From JAKFVC01 sp040386595 (lineage in GTDB: Bacteria; Planctomycetota; Planctomycetia; Planctomycetales; Planctomycetaceae), in assembly GCA_040386595.1 (NCBI GenBank), contig JAZKFE010000003.1:62001-126000 (forward strand): 64,000 nucleotides of DNA. The letters are read 5' to 3'. A program made the translations under genes and the position numbers. Positions within the stretch are counted from its first letter, which is position 1, and each line of letters begins with the position of its first letter. Below are positions 1-9,398 of this stretch, one piece after another. The notes below the pieces were generated by a model that saw nothing but the letters and a program-made list of their open reading frames with translations, was not told the DNA's origin and did no database searches.

Positions 1-2
1 AC

Positions 3-3000
3 GACACAGGGGACGCGTTCGCGAACGTGGGCACGCTGACCTCCACGAGCCTCTCCGGGCTAGGGATGGCCGGTAGCATCACCTACGGCACGATCGAATC
101 GCTGAATATTAATCTCGGTTCCGGAGGCGATACCTTCACGATCGAGACCACCCATACAGGAGCAACCAGCCTGACCACCGGTTTCGGTGCCGACATCATT
201 AACGTCCGAACGGTCAGCGGAACCACGGCAATCAATACAGGCTCTGAGTCCGACACGATCAACGTCGGGAGTAATGCTGCGGGATCCACCGCCAATCCGA
301 ACAACAATTCCGGCGGCAACCTCAATAGCATCGCCGCGTTGCTGACGATCAATGGTGAAGACCCGGCAGCCAGTGGCGACGTGCTGAATGTGGACGATAC
401 CGGCGACACGTTGGCGAACATCGGCACGTTGACCGCCACCAGTCTGACGGGACTGGGAATGGCGGGCAGTATCACCTACGGCACGATCGAAACGCTGAAT
501 ATCAGCCTCGGTTCGGGGGAAGTCGAATACCATATCGAGAGCACACACGCCGGAACTACCAACCTGACCACCGCTCTGGGTAACGACGTCATCAATGTCC
601 GCGCCATCAGCGGGAAGACAGAGATCAGCACCGGTGCCGGGAACGACACCATCAACATCGGCAGTCTGGCCGCCGGCACGTTCGCCAACCCGAACAACAA
701 CACCGGAGGCAACCTCAATAGCATCGCCGCACTGCTGACCATCAACGGCAATGACTCGGTCGGTGGCGACGTGTTGAACGTGGACGACACCGGCGACGCA
801 CTGGCGAATACCGGCACGCTGACCTTCACGAGCCTCTCCGGCCTCAGCATGACCGGCAGCATCACCTACGGCACAATCGAAGCGTTGAATATCAACCTCG
901 GTTCGGGATCCGATACATTCACGATCGAGAGTACCCATTCCGGAGCCACGAATCTGACCACGGGTCCCGGCGGCGACACGATCAACGTTCGCACCATTGC
1001 CGGCGCCACGACGATCAACACCGGAGCGGATTCGGACACGATCAATGTCGGCAGCAACGCGGCGGGAACCATCGCCAATGCCAACAATAACACCGGGGGC
1101 AACGTCAACAGCATTGCGGCACTCCTGACGATCAACGGCGATGCCGCGTCGGCCAATGGAGATGTGTTGAACGTCGATGATACCGGCGACACGCTGGGCA
1201 ATATTGGCACGCTAACTTCCACAAGCCTCTCGGGACTGGGAATGGCGGGCAGCATCACCTACGGGACAGTCGAGACGCTGAATATCAGCTTGGGATCTGG
1301 CAGTGACACTTTCACCGTCGAGACCACTCACAGCGGTGCGACGAATCTGTACGGCAATGCGGGTGCTGACATCTTCAACGTCCGGACGATTAGCGGTAAT
1401 ACCACGGTGTACGGCGGTGACGATTCCGACACATTCAACGTCGGCAGCCTGGCGGCGGGAACCGTGGGGAATGCGAACAACAACACGGGCGGCAATGTGA
1501 ACAACATCACGGCGCTCCTGACGATCAACGGTGATGCGGCATCCGCCGGCAGCGATGTGCTGAACGTCGATGACACCGGCGACACGCTGGCAAACGTCGG
1601 CACGCTGACTTCCACGACCCTCTCCGGGCTGGGGATGGCTGGCAGTATTACCTACGGCACGATGGAATCGCTGAATATCAACCTCGGTTCCGGAGACGAC
1701 ACCTTTACGATCCAGAGCACGGCTCTGAATACCTCCAACACGATCGACAGTCGCGGCGGCAGCGACGGATTGTTCATCGGTATCGGCGACCTCGATGAGC
1801 TTCGCGGAATCGTGCATGTTGTAGGAGGTAGCAGCGATGATCAAATCACGGTCAATGATGGTGGGACTGCGAAAAGCGTCGACTATCACGTCACTCCGTC
1901 TACGGTGACTTCCACGGCGCGGGCTGGCCAACCGGTGCGGACATTCGCCAGCATCACCTTCGACTCCACCGAGTTCCTGTCGCTGATCGGCACCGACGCG
2001 GCCAATTGGTTCGATGTCATCCCCAGCAGAGCGACTCGCTTTGATATTGATGGCAGCCTGCCAGCGCCGGGCACTGTGCCGCCGCGGCTGGGTGATTTCT
2101 TGCGAGTCGATTTCTCCGACGTAACCGGCGAAGACTTGCGGCTGAATCCCGCTGCGGCTGGTTCCGGAATCTGGCAGTTCACAAGTGGCCACAAGCCGGT
2201 GCAGTTTGAGAGTATCGAACGGTTCAACGGCGTCGAGATTCAGGCGGTCTTCTCGGACACCGGAAGTCAGAGTTCCGCGGACGTGAAAGTATTCGATCCA
2301 AACACGGGACTGTTGCGATTCACGATTCCGGGAGCTCTGCTGTTTGGTAAGAACTATCGCGGTGGATTGCGGACGGCGACGGGCGACTTGAATGGTGACG
2401 GAATTCCCGACATTGTCGTCGCGCCGGCCAGTGGCATCGTCGCGACGATCAAGATCTTCAACGGGATTGATGGCCGGTTGTTGCGAGTCCTCAGTCCCTA
2501 CGCCGACTTCAAGAACTACCGCGGGGGCGTGGAGCTCGCGATCGGCGACATCAACGGCGACGGCTGGAATGACCTCGTGGTGAGCCCCACCAATAACGGC
2601 TCAATTCCCGTCCGAGTGTTTAGCGGGGCTCCCAACGACAATTACAAGCAACTCGGCCCCGATCTCTTCCCGTTCGACAAACGGCTCTCTGGTCAGTTCT
2701 CCCTGGCGGTCGCCGATCAGATCGTCAATGGCGACTCCAACCGTGGCGTCATCTGGTTTGGTTCGACCGTCCGCGGCGTGGCCACAATCCAGGCATTCCG
2801 AATGAACAGCTCGGGCACCTTTGACGCCCTTCCGGAGAGCCGGTTCAATCCGTTTGGTACCGAGCGTCGCCAGATCGTCCGCGTTGCCACCGGGGATGTA
2901 AACGGTGATGGCATCGAGGACGTGATTGCCGGCGTCGACCAAGGTCGCTTGTCAGCGATTCGAGTCTTCGACGGTGTGCACTTCGGAGTGCCGCTGACCG

Positions 3001-4337
3001 ACGCATTTACCGTTTCGGACATTTCCAAGACGCTGGACGCGGTCTTCCTCGACGCCTTCGATCCGGATGGCGACGGAAAGACAAACTTCATCACGTCATT
3101 CCAGAGCCCCAAGGGAGTCACCGGCGACGTGAAAAAATTCACGCCGGCGGGAGCCACGGCCGGTGTCGTCCATGCCAACCTGAGCAAGTCCGCGGATCTC
3201 TCGGGAATTTGGATCGTCGATGGCCGCCCAATGACGGTTTCGCAGACCGGCAATTCCCTCGAAATCACCGACGACCAGGGGCAGACAACGACGGCTCGTA
3301 TTTCCGGTGGCTTGCTGATCTGGACGAACGGCAAGAAGGTCCGCGCCAGAATTGACGGCGATGTGCTGCGTTTCACCAAGGGTTCAAACTGGCAGCGTCT
3401 CGACCTGACAGGAACCTACGTCGTCGATGGCAAGCTGGCTCGGATTCAACAACAAGGCAACACGCTGCGGATCTGGAACGAAAACGGAGAACTCTCCGCC
3501 GGATCGTTCAGTTCGCCTCAGTCGATCATCGCTACGAACTTTGGAAATCTGGTCGCCCAGCTGAGCCTCGGGCAGATCGACTGGTCTGACGGTTCCATCT
3601 GGAAAAAGCTCGATCTGTCGAGCAAATACAAAACGGCCTCCGGCGACATTGTTCGCATCAGCCCGAACGGAGCAGGTGGTCTGATCTTTGTTGATCGCTC
3701 TGGCAACACCTCAGTGGGACAGTGGATCGACCCGACTCACATCGTTCGGACCGACCATGCTGGCGTCACCGGCTTTGTTCAAGACGCCCGAATCGTGTGG
3801 TCAGACGGGACGACTTGGGATAAGAAGCTGAGGATCAACGGCACAACAGCAACCGGTGGGACGGTCGTAGTCAAAGTGGATCCCGATCAGATTATGCTCG
3901 TCAATCGCTTCGGTGGCAGATCACGAGCCCGGCTCGTGGATTCAGACACGATTTATGCCATCGATTGGGGTATCACCGGAACATTGACGGGTGATCAAAT
4001 TCACTGGTCAAACGGCACGGTTTGGAAGGATTTCGGATCCAACGACTTGAACGCCGCGTTCTCCGACATCAGCACATTGCCGTTTCCTAATCTCCTGTTA
4101 ACGGGAAGAAATGAACGCGGCTTGGCCAATTCCATCGAGATGCATCAGAACGACATTTTTCTGACCAGCAAAGACGGAAGCTTCACCTCTGCGACGATCA
4201 CTGGCCCGAACACGATCCTGGCTGTGGACTGGAACATCACTGGAACGCTCAAGCATGGCCGGATCGTCTGGTCCAACGGCACATCTTGGAAGGGATTTGA
4301 CCCGACGCTGCTCAACTACGTCTTCGGGAATGTGTAA
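3..4337 (+). CDS. Giant beta-repeat surface protein with FG-GAP and Trp-rich repeats (5' end missing)
   Basis: Open from the left edge: the codons before the first possible start (GTG 27) already belong to the repeat (DTGDAFAN), so the N-terminus lies outside the window. The order of parts is: (1) about 4.5 units of a 131-residue beta-rich repeat with RTX-like pieces such as GSGSDTFTI and TINVGS; (2) a linker; (3) roughly residues 745-1050 (from GTG 27), FG-GAP-type units with DLNGDGIPD, DINGDGWND, DVNGDGIED and DPDGDG calcium loops, an integrin-alpha-like propeller; (4) residues about 1060-1436, repeats ending in W(S/T)(N/D)G..W. No membrane anchor or sorting tail is visible. Giant extracellular proteins of this design are common in planctomycetes; an adhesion or cell-envelope role is inferred. 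A strong hairpin follows the stop. Confidence 0.85.
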   Translation, partial: DTGDAFANVGTLTSTSLSGLGMAGSITYGTIESLNINLGSGGDTFTIETTHTGATSLTTGFGADIINVRTVSGTTAINTGSESDTINVGSNAAGSTANPNNNSGGNLNSIAALLTINGEDPAASGDVLNVDDTGDTLANIGTLTATSLTGLGMAGSITYGTIETLNISLGSGEVEYHIESTHAGTTNLTTALGNDVINVRAISGKTEISTGAGNDTINIGSLAAGTFANPNNNTGGNLNSIAALLTINGNDSVGGDVLNVDDTGDALANTGTLTFTSLSGLSMTGSITYGTIEALNINLGSGSDTFTIESTHSGATNLTTGPGGDTINVRTIAGATTINTGADSDTINVGSNAAGTIANANNNTGGNVNSIAALLTINGDAASANGDVLNVDDTGDTLGNIGTLTSTSLSGLGMAGSITYGTVETLNISLGSGSDTFTVETTHSGATNLYGNAGADIFNVRTISGNTTVYGGDDSDTFNVGSLAAGTVGNANNNTGGNVNNITALLTINGDAASAGSDVLNVDDTGDTLANVGTLTSTTLSGLGMAGSITYGTMESLNINLGSGDDTFTIQSTALNTSNTIDSRGGSDGLFIGIGDLDELRGIVHVVGGSSDDQITVNDGGTAKSVDYHVTPSTVTSTARAGQPVRTFASITFDSTEFLSLIGTDAANWFDVIPSRATRFDIDGSLPAPGTVPPRLGDFLRVDFSDVTGEDLRLNPAAAGSGIWQFTSGHKPVQFESIERFNGVEIQAVFSDTGSQSSADVKVFDPNTGLLRFTIPGALLFGKNYRGGLRTATGDLNGDGIPDIVVAPASGIVATIKIFNGIDGRLLRVLSPYADFKNYRGGVELAIGDINGDGWNDLVVSPTNNGSIPVRVFSGAPNDNYKQLGPDLFPFDKRLSGQFSLAVADQIVNGDSNRGVIWFGSTVRGVATIQAFRMNSSGTFDALPESRFNPFGTERRQIVRVATGDVNGDGIEDVIAGVDQGRLSAIRVFDGVHFGVPLTDAFTVSDISKTLDAVFLDAFDPDGDGKTNFITSFQSPKGVTGDVKKFTPAGATAGVVHANLSKSADLSGIWIVDGRPMTVSQTGNSLEITDDQGQTTTARISGGLLIWTNGKKVRARIDGDVLRFTKGSNWQRLDLTGTYVVDGKLARIQQQGNTLRIWNENGELSAGSFSSPQSIIATNFGNLVAQLSLGQIDWSDGSIWKKLDLSSKYKTASGDIVRISPNGAGGLIFVDRSGNTSVGQWIDPTHIVRTDHAGVTGFVQDARIVWSDGTTWDKKLRINGTTATGGTVVVKVDPDQIMLVNRFGGRSRARLVDSDTIYAIDWGITGTLTGDQIHWSNGTVWKDFGSNDLNAAFSDISTLPFPNLLLTGRNERGLANSIEMHQNDIFLTSKDGSFTSATITGPNTILAVDWNITGTLKHGRIVWSNGTSWKGFDPTLLNYVFGNV
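30..1730 (+). repeat. In-frame tandem repeats of 390-393 bp
   Basis: A landmark (GGCACG followed by TTGACC, CTGACC or a close variant) recurs at 30, 423, 813, 1206 and 1599, giving periods of 393, 390, 393 and 393 bp. Four complete units and the start of a fifth are present. The units are similar at both DNA and protein level (TSLSGLGMAGSITYGT, INLGSGSDTFTIE and VLNVDDTGD recur). The third-codon divergence indicates coding selection rather than very recent duplication. The array continues beyond the left edge. Confidence 0.9.
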
Positions 4338-4433
4338 ATTGATCGCAAGACTGTCCGCTGCTTCAGCGTGCGGCTTTGTCGGTCGATGGTCGTAAGGTGG
4401 CACTATGTGTCAGTCGTCTAGGTTGAGCTCTCG

Positions 4434-4466
4434 CTCCGCGGCGTCGTACGTGCCGACGCCGCGGAG
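4434..4466 (+). terminator. GC-rich hairpin after the giant protein gene
   Basis: A perfect 13-bp stem (CTCCGCGGCGTCG with CGACGCCGCGGAG) around a 7-nt loop (TACGTGC), about 95 nt after the stop at 4337. It is followed by AAATTGATTT rather than a clean T run, so it may be a rho-assisted terminator or an RNA-stabilising hairpin. Confidence 0.6.
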
Positions 4467-4694
4467 AAATTGATTTGCGGCTACTGGGGATGGCTCGACA
4501 GGTCACGAACGGCGTCCTCCTGTCGAACCATTCCACTCTGGCCGGGCCGCCACGTTCGTAACATTGCTCTCCGTCGGGATGTCTTTCTCCGCACGCAAAA
4601 TGTTTGGAACACCTGCCTCAAACGCGTATTTTTGACTTTTCTTGTAAGTCAACACGTGTTCGAGTTACCAATTCCTCTGGAGGCAGGTTTTGAA

Positions 4695-5219
4695 TTGCTT
4701 GACGAGAACCAAAAATCGCTGTTCATGGTCTGGCTGGGCGAGCATGGCTCGTCGGTCATGAAGGTGGCGCGTGCCTACACTCTCACCAGTGAGGACTGCC
4801 AGGATCTCGCTCAGGAGATTCTGCTTCAAGCTTGGCGGTCATTACCAAAGTTCGAGGGTAAGGCCAGCGCAGCGACGTGGTTTTATCGCGTGGCACTCCA
4901 CATCGCGATGAATTGGAAACGCAAGGACCTGCCGCGTCGCCTGAGGCAGCAACCATTGCTGGAAGTCCAAACCGTCGTCGCGGAGGGTGTTGACAGTGGC
5001 GAACAAGCTCAACAGCGAGAAACCATTGAGCAGCTTTACAACGCCATCCGCCAACTGCCGAAAGCCGACGCCGCGTTGGTGCTGCTGTACCTGGACGAAC
5101 TAAGTTACCAAGAGATGGCAGACGTATTGGGCATCTCCGAAAGCAACGTCGGTGTGAAGTTAAATCGGGCGAAAAAAGCGTTAAGTGAACTCATGAACGG
5201 AGGCCCCCATGGAACCTGA
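4695..5219 (+). CDS. ECF-type RNA polymerase sigma factor
   Basis: Sigma70 family, extracytoplasmic-function type. Region 2 is seen in EDCQDLAQEILLQAWRSLPKFEG and TWFYRVALHIAMNWKRKD; region 4 is the helix-turn-helix around LSYQEMADVLGISESNVGVKLNRAKKAL. The frame is open from 4470, but the first 75 codons do not look like a sigma factor. TTG 4695 has a GGAGG 11 nt upstream and ATG 4725 is the next choice. The 3' end overlaps the next gene by 11 nt in another frame, so translation is probably coupled and the membrane protein downstream is the likely regulator. Which promoters it serves cannot be told from the sequence. Confidence 0.88.
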   Translation: MLDENQKSLFMVWLGEHGSSVMKVARAYTLTSEDCQDLAQEILLQAWRSLPKFEGKASAATWFYRVALHIAMNWKRKDLPRRLRQQPLLEVQTVVAEGVDSGEQAQQRETIEQLYNAIRQLPKADAALVLLYLDELSYQEMADVLGISESNVGVKLNRAKKALSELMNGGPHGT

Positions 5220-8200
5220 CAAATTTCAACAGGCATGGCAGGTGCATTCGTCTCAGACGCGGATCGCGGTCGATCCCGACCTGCTACTGAAAGAAGTGCA
5301 ACGTAACCAGCAAGCGTTTAAGACGACGATCTTTCATCGCGATTTCATTGAAGTTGGAGTCGCGTTTCTAATGTTGCCCTATTGGATTTATGCAGGCATC
5401 ACACACGCTCTGCCATGGACATGGTATCTCACAATTCCAGCTCTGATCTGGGTGGCCGGGTTCATTCTGGTGGATCGAGTGCGCCACAAGCGACATCCGA
5501 GTGAGCCGGGGGAATCACTGGTCAATTGTGTGAAAGAGTCGCTGCTCCAGGTGGAACATCAAATCTGGTTGCTACGCAATGTCTTCTGGTGGTACTTGTT
5601 GCCGTTTACGTTATCCATCTTGGCCTTTTTTGCGGATGTTACGTGGCGAGTCTCCAAAGACTGGCTAGAGGCTCTGATCTCCGGGGGCTCCTTATCTGGC
5701 ATTGTTTTGGGATTATATTCCTTTATCTACTACATCAATCAACGTGCCGTACGTGTGCAGCTTGAGCCGCGACGTCAGGAATTGGTCGCGTTGCTCAAAA
5801 GCCTTGGCGATGAAACGACCAGAGACGGCTCACTGAAGAGCACACAGAGCGCCGCACGCCCCTGGTTTTTTGGGCGCTGGCTCGTCATCGCGGTTTCGTG
5901 CCTCGTGGTATTGGTGTGCATCGCCTTCGCAGGCGGACTATTCGATTCCAACTATGATGGATCTCCTCGAAGCAGCGGCCCAGCAGGTGGCTCGCTGGCG
6001 AGCGTGATTACCGATCTGCGCAAAGAAAAGGATCTCGTCGGCCTTGCTGCGATGGTGATGGTCGACGGGAAAGTCGAAGCAGCCGCGGCGTATGGGGAAC
6101 GAAAAAACGGGAGCGGCGTGCCCCTGGAGATCGGCGACCGCTGGCATCTGGGAGGGATCACCAAGTCGATCACCGCGACGATGATCGCACGATTGATCGA
6201 GTCGGGTCGGATGCAATGGTCAGACACCGTCGGCCAGATTTTTCCGGACGCCTCGGTTCATGAGGATTGGAAGTCGGTCACGCTCTGGCAATTGCTGACA
6301 GACACTGCCGGCGCACCAGCGAACTTTCCTACAGATGTTTTATACCAGCGGCCGGAGATCGGTCCCGAATGTACCCAAGCCCGCCAACAGGCGGTGCTGA
6401 ACGTGCTCGCAGATAAACCAGCATACCCGCCCGGTAAAATGTTTGCGTACTCGAATGTCGGTTACACCATCGTGGGAGCGATGGCCGAGAAGGTAACCGG
6501 CAGCACCTGGGAAGACCTTCTGAAACGAGAAGTCTTTGAGCCTTTAAAACTCACGGAAGCAGGATTTGGCCCCCCCACGAGTGCCGACAAAACGCTCGAA
6601 CAACCGCGCGGTCACCGCCAGATGCTGGCTGGAAAAATCGCGGCGGATGATAAGGCAGACAACACTCCCATCATGGGCCCCTCTGGCAGCGTCCATATGA
6701 CGCTCCAAAATCTCTGCACATTCGCCGAGGAGCACATGCTGGGCCAAGCTGGCACGGGGAAACTTCTCTCCAAAGCCACTTACGACAAGCTCCAGACTCC
6801 CGAACTCAACGCCTATGCCTGCGGCTGGGTGAAGAATGCCCCCAGCGCCAAAATCCCGCATACGGTGTACTGGCACAACGGGTCAAACACAATGTGGTAC
6901 GCGCTCGTGGTGTTCATCCCCGAGAAGAACATGGTGGTTGCCGTCACATCGAACGACGGTGACAACGAGCAGGCCGAAGCCGCCGCCTGGAAAATTGTTG
7001 AAGCAAGCGTGAAGCAGCTTAAAGTCGAAGACAATGCCAAAGGCAGCAAATTGCTGACGAGCAATGTTTCTCCCAAGCTCTCTCCCTTTGCCGCAGTGCG
7101 TTGGCAAGATTCCCAACCGGAAGTCAAAATCGACGGCGAGTGGTTTAAGCTCGTGTCCCTCAACGGCATCCCCGCCGCCGAAATCATGGCCTTCAGTTGG
7201 AAGACCAATGGGGAACTCTGGAAAAAACGATTCGAAGAGGATCTCGTCGAACTGCTCACCCGGATGGGACAGCCACCACAGAAAACCGTCACGTTGGTGG
7301 TTCAATCACTGACATCCTCAGAGACGAAGGTCTTAAAAGATGTCACCCTGACGCAAGCGAACCGCCTGGCCATCTACTTAGCGGCCCTGGCCCGTGAGCT
7401 CGGCCTGCCGCAGACCGAGACGCGAAAAACCAGTGCCATTGATGATCCTAAAGTCTCTCTCGCAAAGCGGGTCACCGATCTTCGCCAACAGAAAAAACTC
7501 GTAGGTCTCGGGGCGATGGTGATGGTCGACGGCCAAATCGTCTCGTCCGCGGTCGACGGGGAGCGAAAGCTGGATAGCGCGGTCCCGCTGGCGATCGGCG
7601 ACCGCTGGCACCTCGGATCGATCACCAAATCCGTCACCGCCACGATGATTGCCCGATTGGTTGAGTCGGGAAAGCTGAAATGGTCTAGCACCGTCAGCGA
7701 ATGCTTTCCTGACGCAGCGATCCATGAGGACTGGAAGCCGGTCACACTCAGACAATTGCTGACGCACACTGCGGGCGCGCCACCAAATTTCTCCCTTCAG
7801 GTGGGGAAGGAACACCCTAGGCTCGGCCTCGAATGCACACGAGCACGTCGAAAAGCCGTACTGAGCCTAATGGCAGAAAAGCCAGCATCTCCACCGGGTA
7901 AAAAGTTTGCCTACTCGAATGTCGGTTACACCATTGCGGGGGCGATGGCTGAGAAGGTGACCGGAGCGACATGGGAAGATCTCGTGACACGGGAGGTATT
8001 TGAGCCGCTAAAGCTCACGGGTGTGGGATTTGGTCCCCCCAAGAGTGCCGACAAGACGCTCGAGCAGCCGCGAGGTCACATTACGCAAGGTGGTAAGAAA
8101 GTCGCGATGAGCGACGAGGCTGATAACACCCCAATCATCGGTCCTGCCGGCACCGTTCATATGACACTTGGCGACCTCTGTACCTACGCCACAGAACATC

Positions 8201-8511
8201 TGAGAGGTGATCGTGCCGAGGGCAAACTTCTCTCCGCCAATACCTACAAACTCCTGCACACTCCAGTGCTCGACCAGTATGCGTGCGGCTGGGTGAAAAA
8301 TGAACCCAGCGAGGAAATCCCGCAGGCTGTGTATTGGCACAACGGCTCGAACACGATGTGGTACGCACTCGTGGTGTTCATCCCCGAAAAGAACATGGTG
8401 GTCGCCGTCACATCGAACGACGGTGACATTCCGAACGCCGAAGCCGCTGCCTGGAAAATTGTTGAAACGAGCGTGAAGCAATTCAGCCTTGAGGCGATCC
8501 CCCTTCCATAG
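5209..8511 (+). CDS. Membrane protein with two tandem serine-beta-lactamase-fold domains, partner of the ECF sigma
   Basis: 1100 aa. An N-terminal cytoplasmic tail and five hydrophobic segments (about residues 47-64, 69-88, 124-142, 158-177, 224-244) would place the rest outside the cytoplasm. Two similar beta-lactamase/D-Ala-D-Ala-carboxypeptidase-like domains follow, offset by 488 residues. Domain 2 has S804-I-T-K807, Y902-S-N and H1044-N-G, the usual catalytic set. Domain 1 has the equivalent Y414-S-N and H556-N-G, but G316-I-T-K319: the nucleophile serine is glycine. The LLTHTAG motif of domain 2 is LLTDTAG in domain 1. No zinc anti-sigma motif is visible. Start ATG 5209 follows GGAGG and overlaps the sigma gene. 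It may act as an anti-sigma or sensor responding to a cell-wall or acyl ligand; that is inference. Confidence 0.85.
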   Translation: MEPDKFQQAWQVHSSQTRIAVDPDLLLKEVQRNQQAFKTTIFHRDFIEVGVAFLMLPYWIYAGITHALPWTWYLTIPALIWVAGFILVDRVRHKRHPSEPGESLVNCVKESLLQVEHQIWLLRNVFWWYLLPFTLSILAFFADVTWRVSKDWLEALISGGSLSGIVLGLYSFIYYINQRAVRVQLEPRRQELVALLKSLGDETTRDGSLKSTQSAARPWFFGRWLVIAVSCLVVLVCIAFAGGLFDSNYDGSPRSSGPAGGSLASVITDLRKEKDLVGLAAMVMVDGKVEAAAAYGERKNGSGVPLEIGDRWHLGGITKSITATMIARLIESGRMQWSDTVGQIFPDASVHEDWKSVTLWQLLTDTAGAPANFPTDVLYQRPEIGPECTQARQQAVLNVLADKPAYPPGKMFAYSNVGYTIVGAMAEKVTGSTWEDLLKREVFEPLKLTEAGFGPPTSADKTLEQPRGHRQMLAGKIAADDKADNTPIMGPSGSVHMTLQNLCTFAEEHMLGQAGTGKLLSKATYDKLQTPELNAYACGWVKNAPSAKIPHTVYWHNGSNTMWYALVVFIPEKNMVVAVTSNDGDNEQAEAAAWKIVEASVKQLKVEDNAKGSKLLTSNVSPKLSPFAAVRWQDSQPEVKIDGEWFKLVSLNGIPAAEIMAFSWKTNGELWKKRFEEDLVELLTRMGQPPQKTVTLVVQSLTSSETKVLKDVTLTQANRLAIYLAALARELGLPQTETRKTSAIDDPKVSLAKRVTDLRQQKKLVGLGAMVMVDGQIVSSAVDGERKLDSAVPLAIGDRWHLGSITKSVTATMIARLVESGKLKWSSTVSECFPDAAIHEDWKPVTLRQLLTHTAGAPPNFSLQVGKEHPRLGLECTRARRKAVLSLMAEKPASPPGKKFAYSNVGYTIAGAMAEKVTGATWEDLVTREVFEPLKLTGVGFGPPKSADKTLEQPRGHITQGGKKVAMSDEADNTPIIGPAGTVHMTLGDLCTYATEHLRGDRAEGKLLSANTYKLLHTPVLDQYACGWVKNEPSEEIPQAVYWHNGSNTMWYALVVFIPEKNMVVAVTSNDGDIPNAEAAAWKIVETSVKQFSLEAIPLP

Positions 8512-8698
8512 CGGTCGAACCGCAGGAACGTGGTGGAAGAGCAGGGCCCGCTGGTGACGCTGGCTGGGAGCATCTGGTGGTTTCTGATCCAATGACGCAG
8601 ATTGACAATTGGCTGGTTACGGGTATTCTGAGCCGTTTTCGTTCGGTTGCTCCAGTAGTGGGCAGATTTCATCTCGAACCGTAAAACGTGACGACATT

Positions 8699-9361
8699 AT
8701 GACTGATGACGACAGAGCTCTAAATCGGACCAAGAAATCGAAGGCCCGGCGTCCCAAACAGCGTTTCGGGATATTCGAATTCGTTTTGGGGGCGATCTGT
8801 TGCGTGGGGCTCCCCGGGCTGATGACGGCGATTGCCCCAGTCTCCTGGTTAGAGTTCAACCGAGTTGATCATCAAGTTAATGCGGAGACACGGACCTGCG
8901 TGTTCTTCTTTTTCCCCTATCGCACGCAACAACTCGCGGATGTACGAAATGTCTCCACGGCATTTCGATTGGGGGATGAACAGCATCGACGCCCAGGCGA
9001 TAAAAAACGCGGCCGAGCGGAATCCGAAGGAACAATCCGGTTGCATGGTCCACAGGGAGATGCCGAAGCGGGCCAGACGATCTCCGTTTCCGTTTCACCG
9101 GCGAGTTACAAATCAATCGAAGCGCAAATCCAGAAGTTTCTCGCAGACCCACAGCAACACAACTTAACCCTGTTTACTGTGGCCAACTGGAAATTTGGCA
9201 TCATCTTCGCAATTCCCGTGTGCCTGCTCACTGTCCTCTTCGTCGTCGGCTGGACCATCTGGCTGGGACAAGCGTTGCTGAGCCCGTTCCTGAATTTATT
9301 CTCTTTCCCTGATGATGCGGAAGAGCCAGCAGAAGAAAATCAAGAACCGGATCGGTCCTAG
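8699..9361 (+). CDS. Two-helix membrane protein of unknown function
   Basis: About 220 aa. A basic N-terminus (TKKSKARRPKQR) is followed by a hydrophobic helix near residues 24-48, a polar domain of about 115 residues, and a second helix near 165-192 (IIFAIPVCLLTVLFVVGW), ending in an acidic tail (DDAEEPAEENQE). The topology suggests both ends in the cytoplasm with the central domain outside. The frame is open from 8609, but ATG 8699 starts the protein-like part. It lies about 190 nt after the beta-lactamase-fold gene on the same strand and could be co-transcribed. No family was recognised. Confidence 0.65.
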   Translation: MTDDDRALNRTKKSKARRPKQRFGIFEFVLGAICCVGLPGLMTAIAPVSWLEFNRVDHQVNAETRTCVFFFFPYRTQQLADVRNVSTAFRLGDEQHRRPGDKKRGRAESEGTIRLHGPQGDAEAGQTISVSVSPASYKSIEAQIQKFLADPQQHNLTLFTVANWKFGIIFAIPVCLLTVLFVVGWTIWLGQALLSPFLNLFSFPDDAEEPAEENQEPDRS

Positions 9362-9398
9362 AAATCTGCACCAGGTTCGGCTTGGCGTAAGCTAATTC

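Noticed and set aside
60..1258. Several long leftward open frames inside the repeat array
   Set aside because: They repeat with the same 393-bp period as the plus-strand gene and have the composition of antisense shadows (Val/Leu/Pro-rich or Asp/Val/Arg-rich).
1..1730. CRISPR-like repetition
   Set aside because: Units are 390-393 bp, coding and contiguous without spacers.
6813..8592. Open minus-strand frames over the beta-lactamase-like gene
   Set aside because: They mirror the duplicated domains at both copies and lack ribosome sites; the plus strand has the catalytic motifs.
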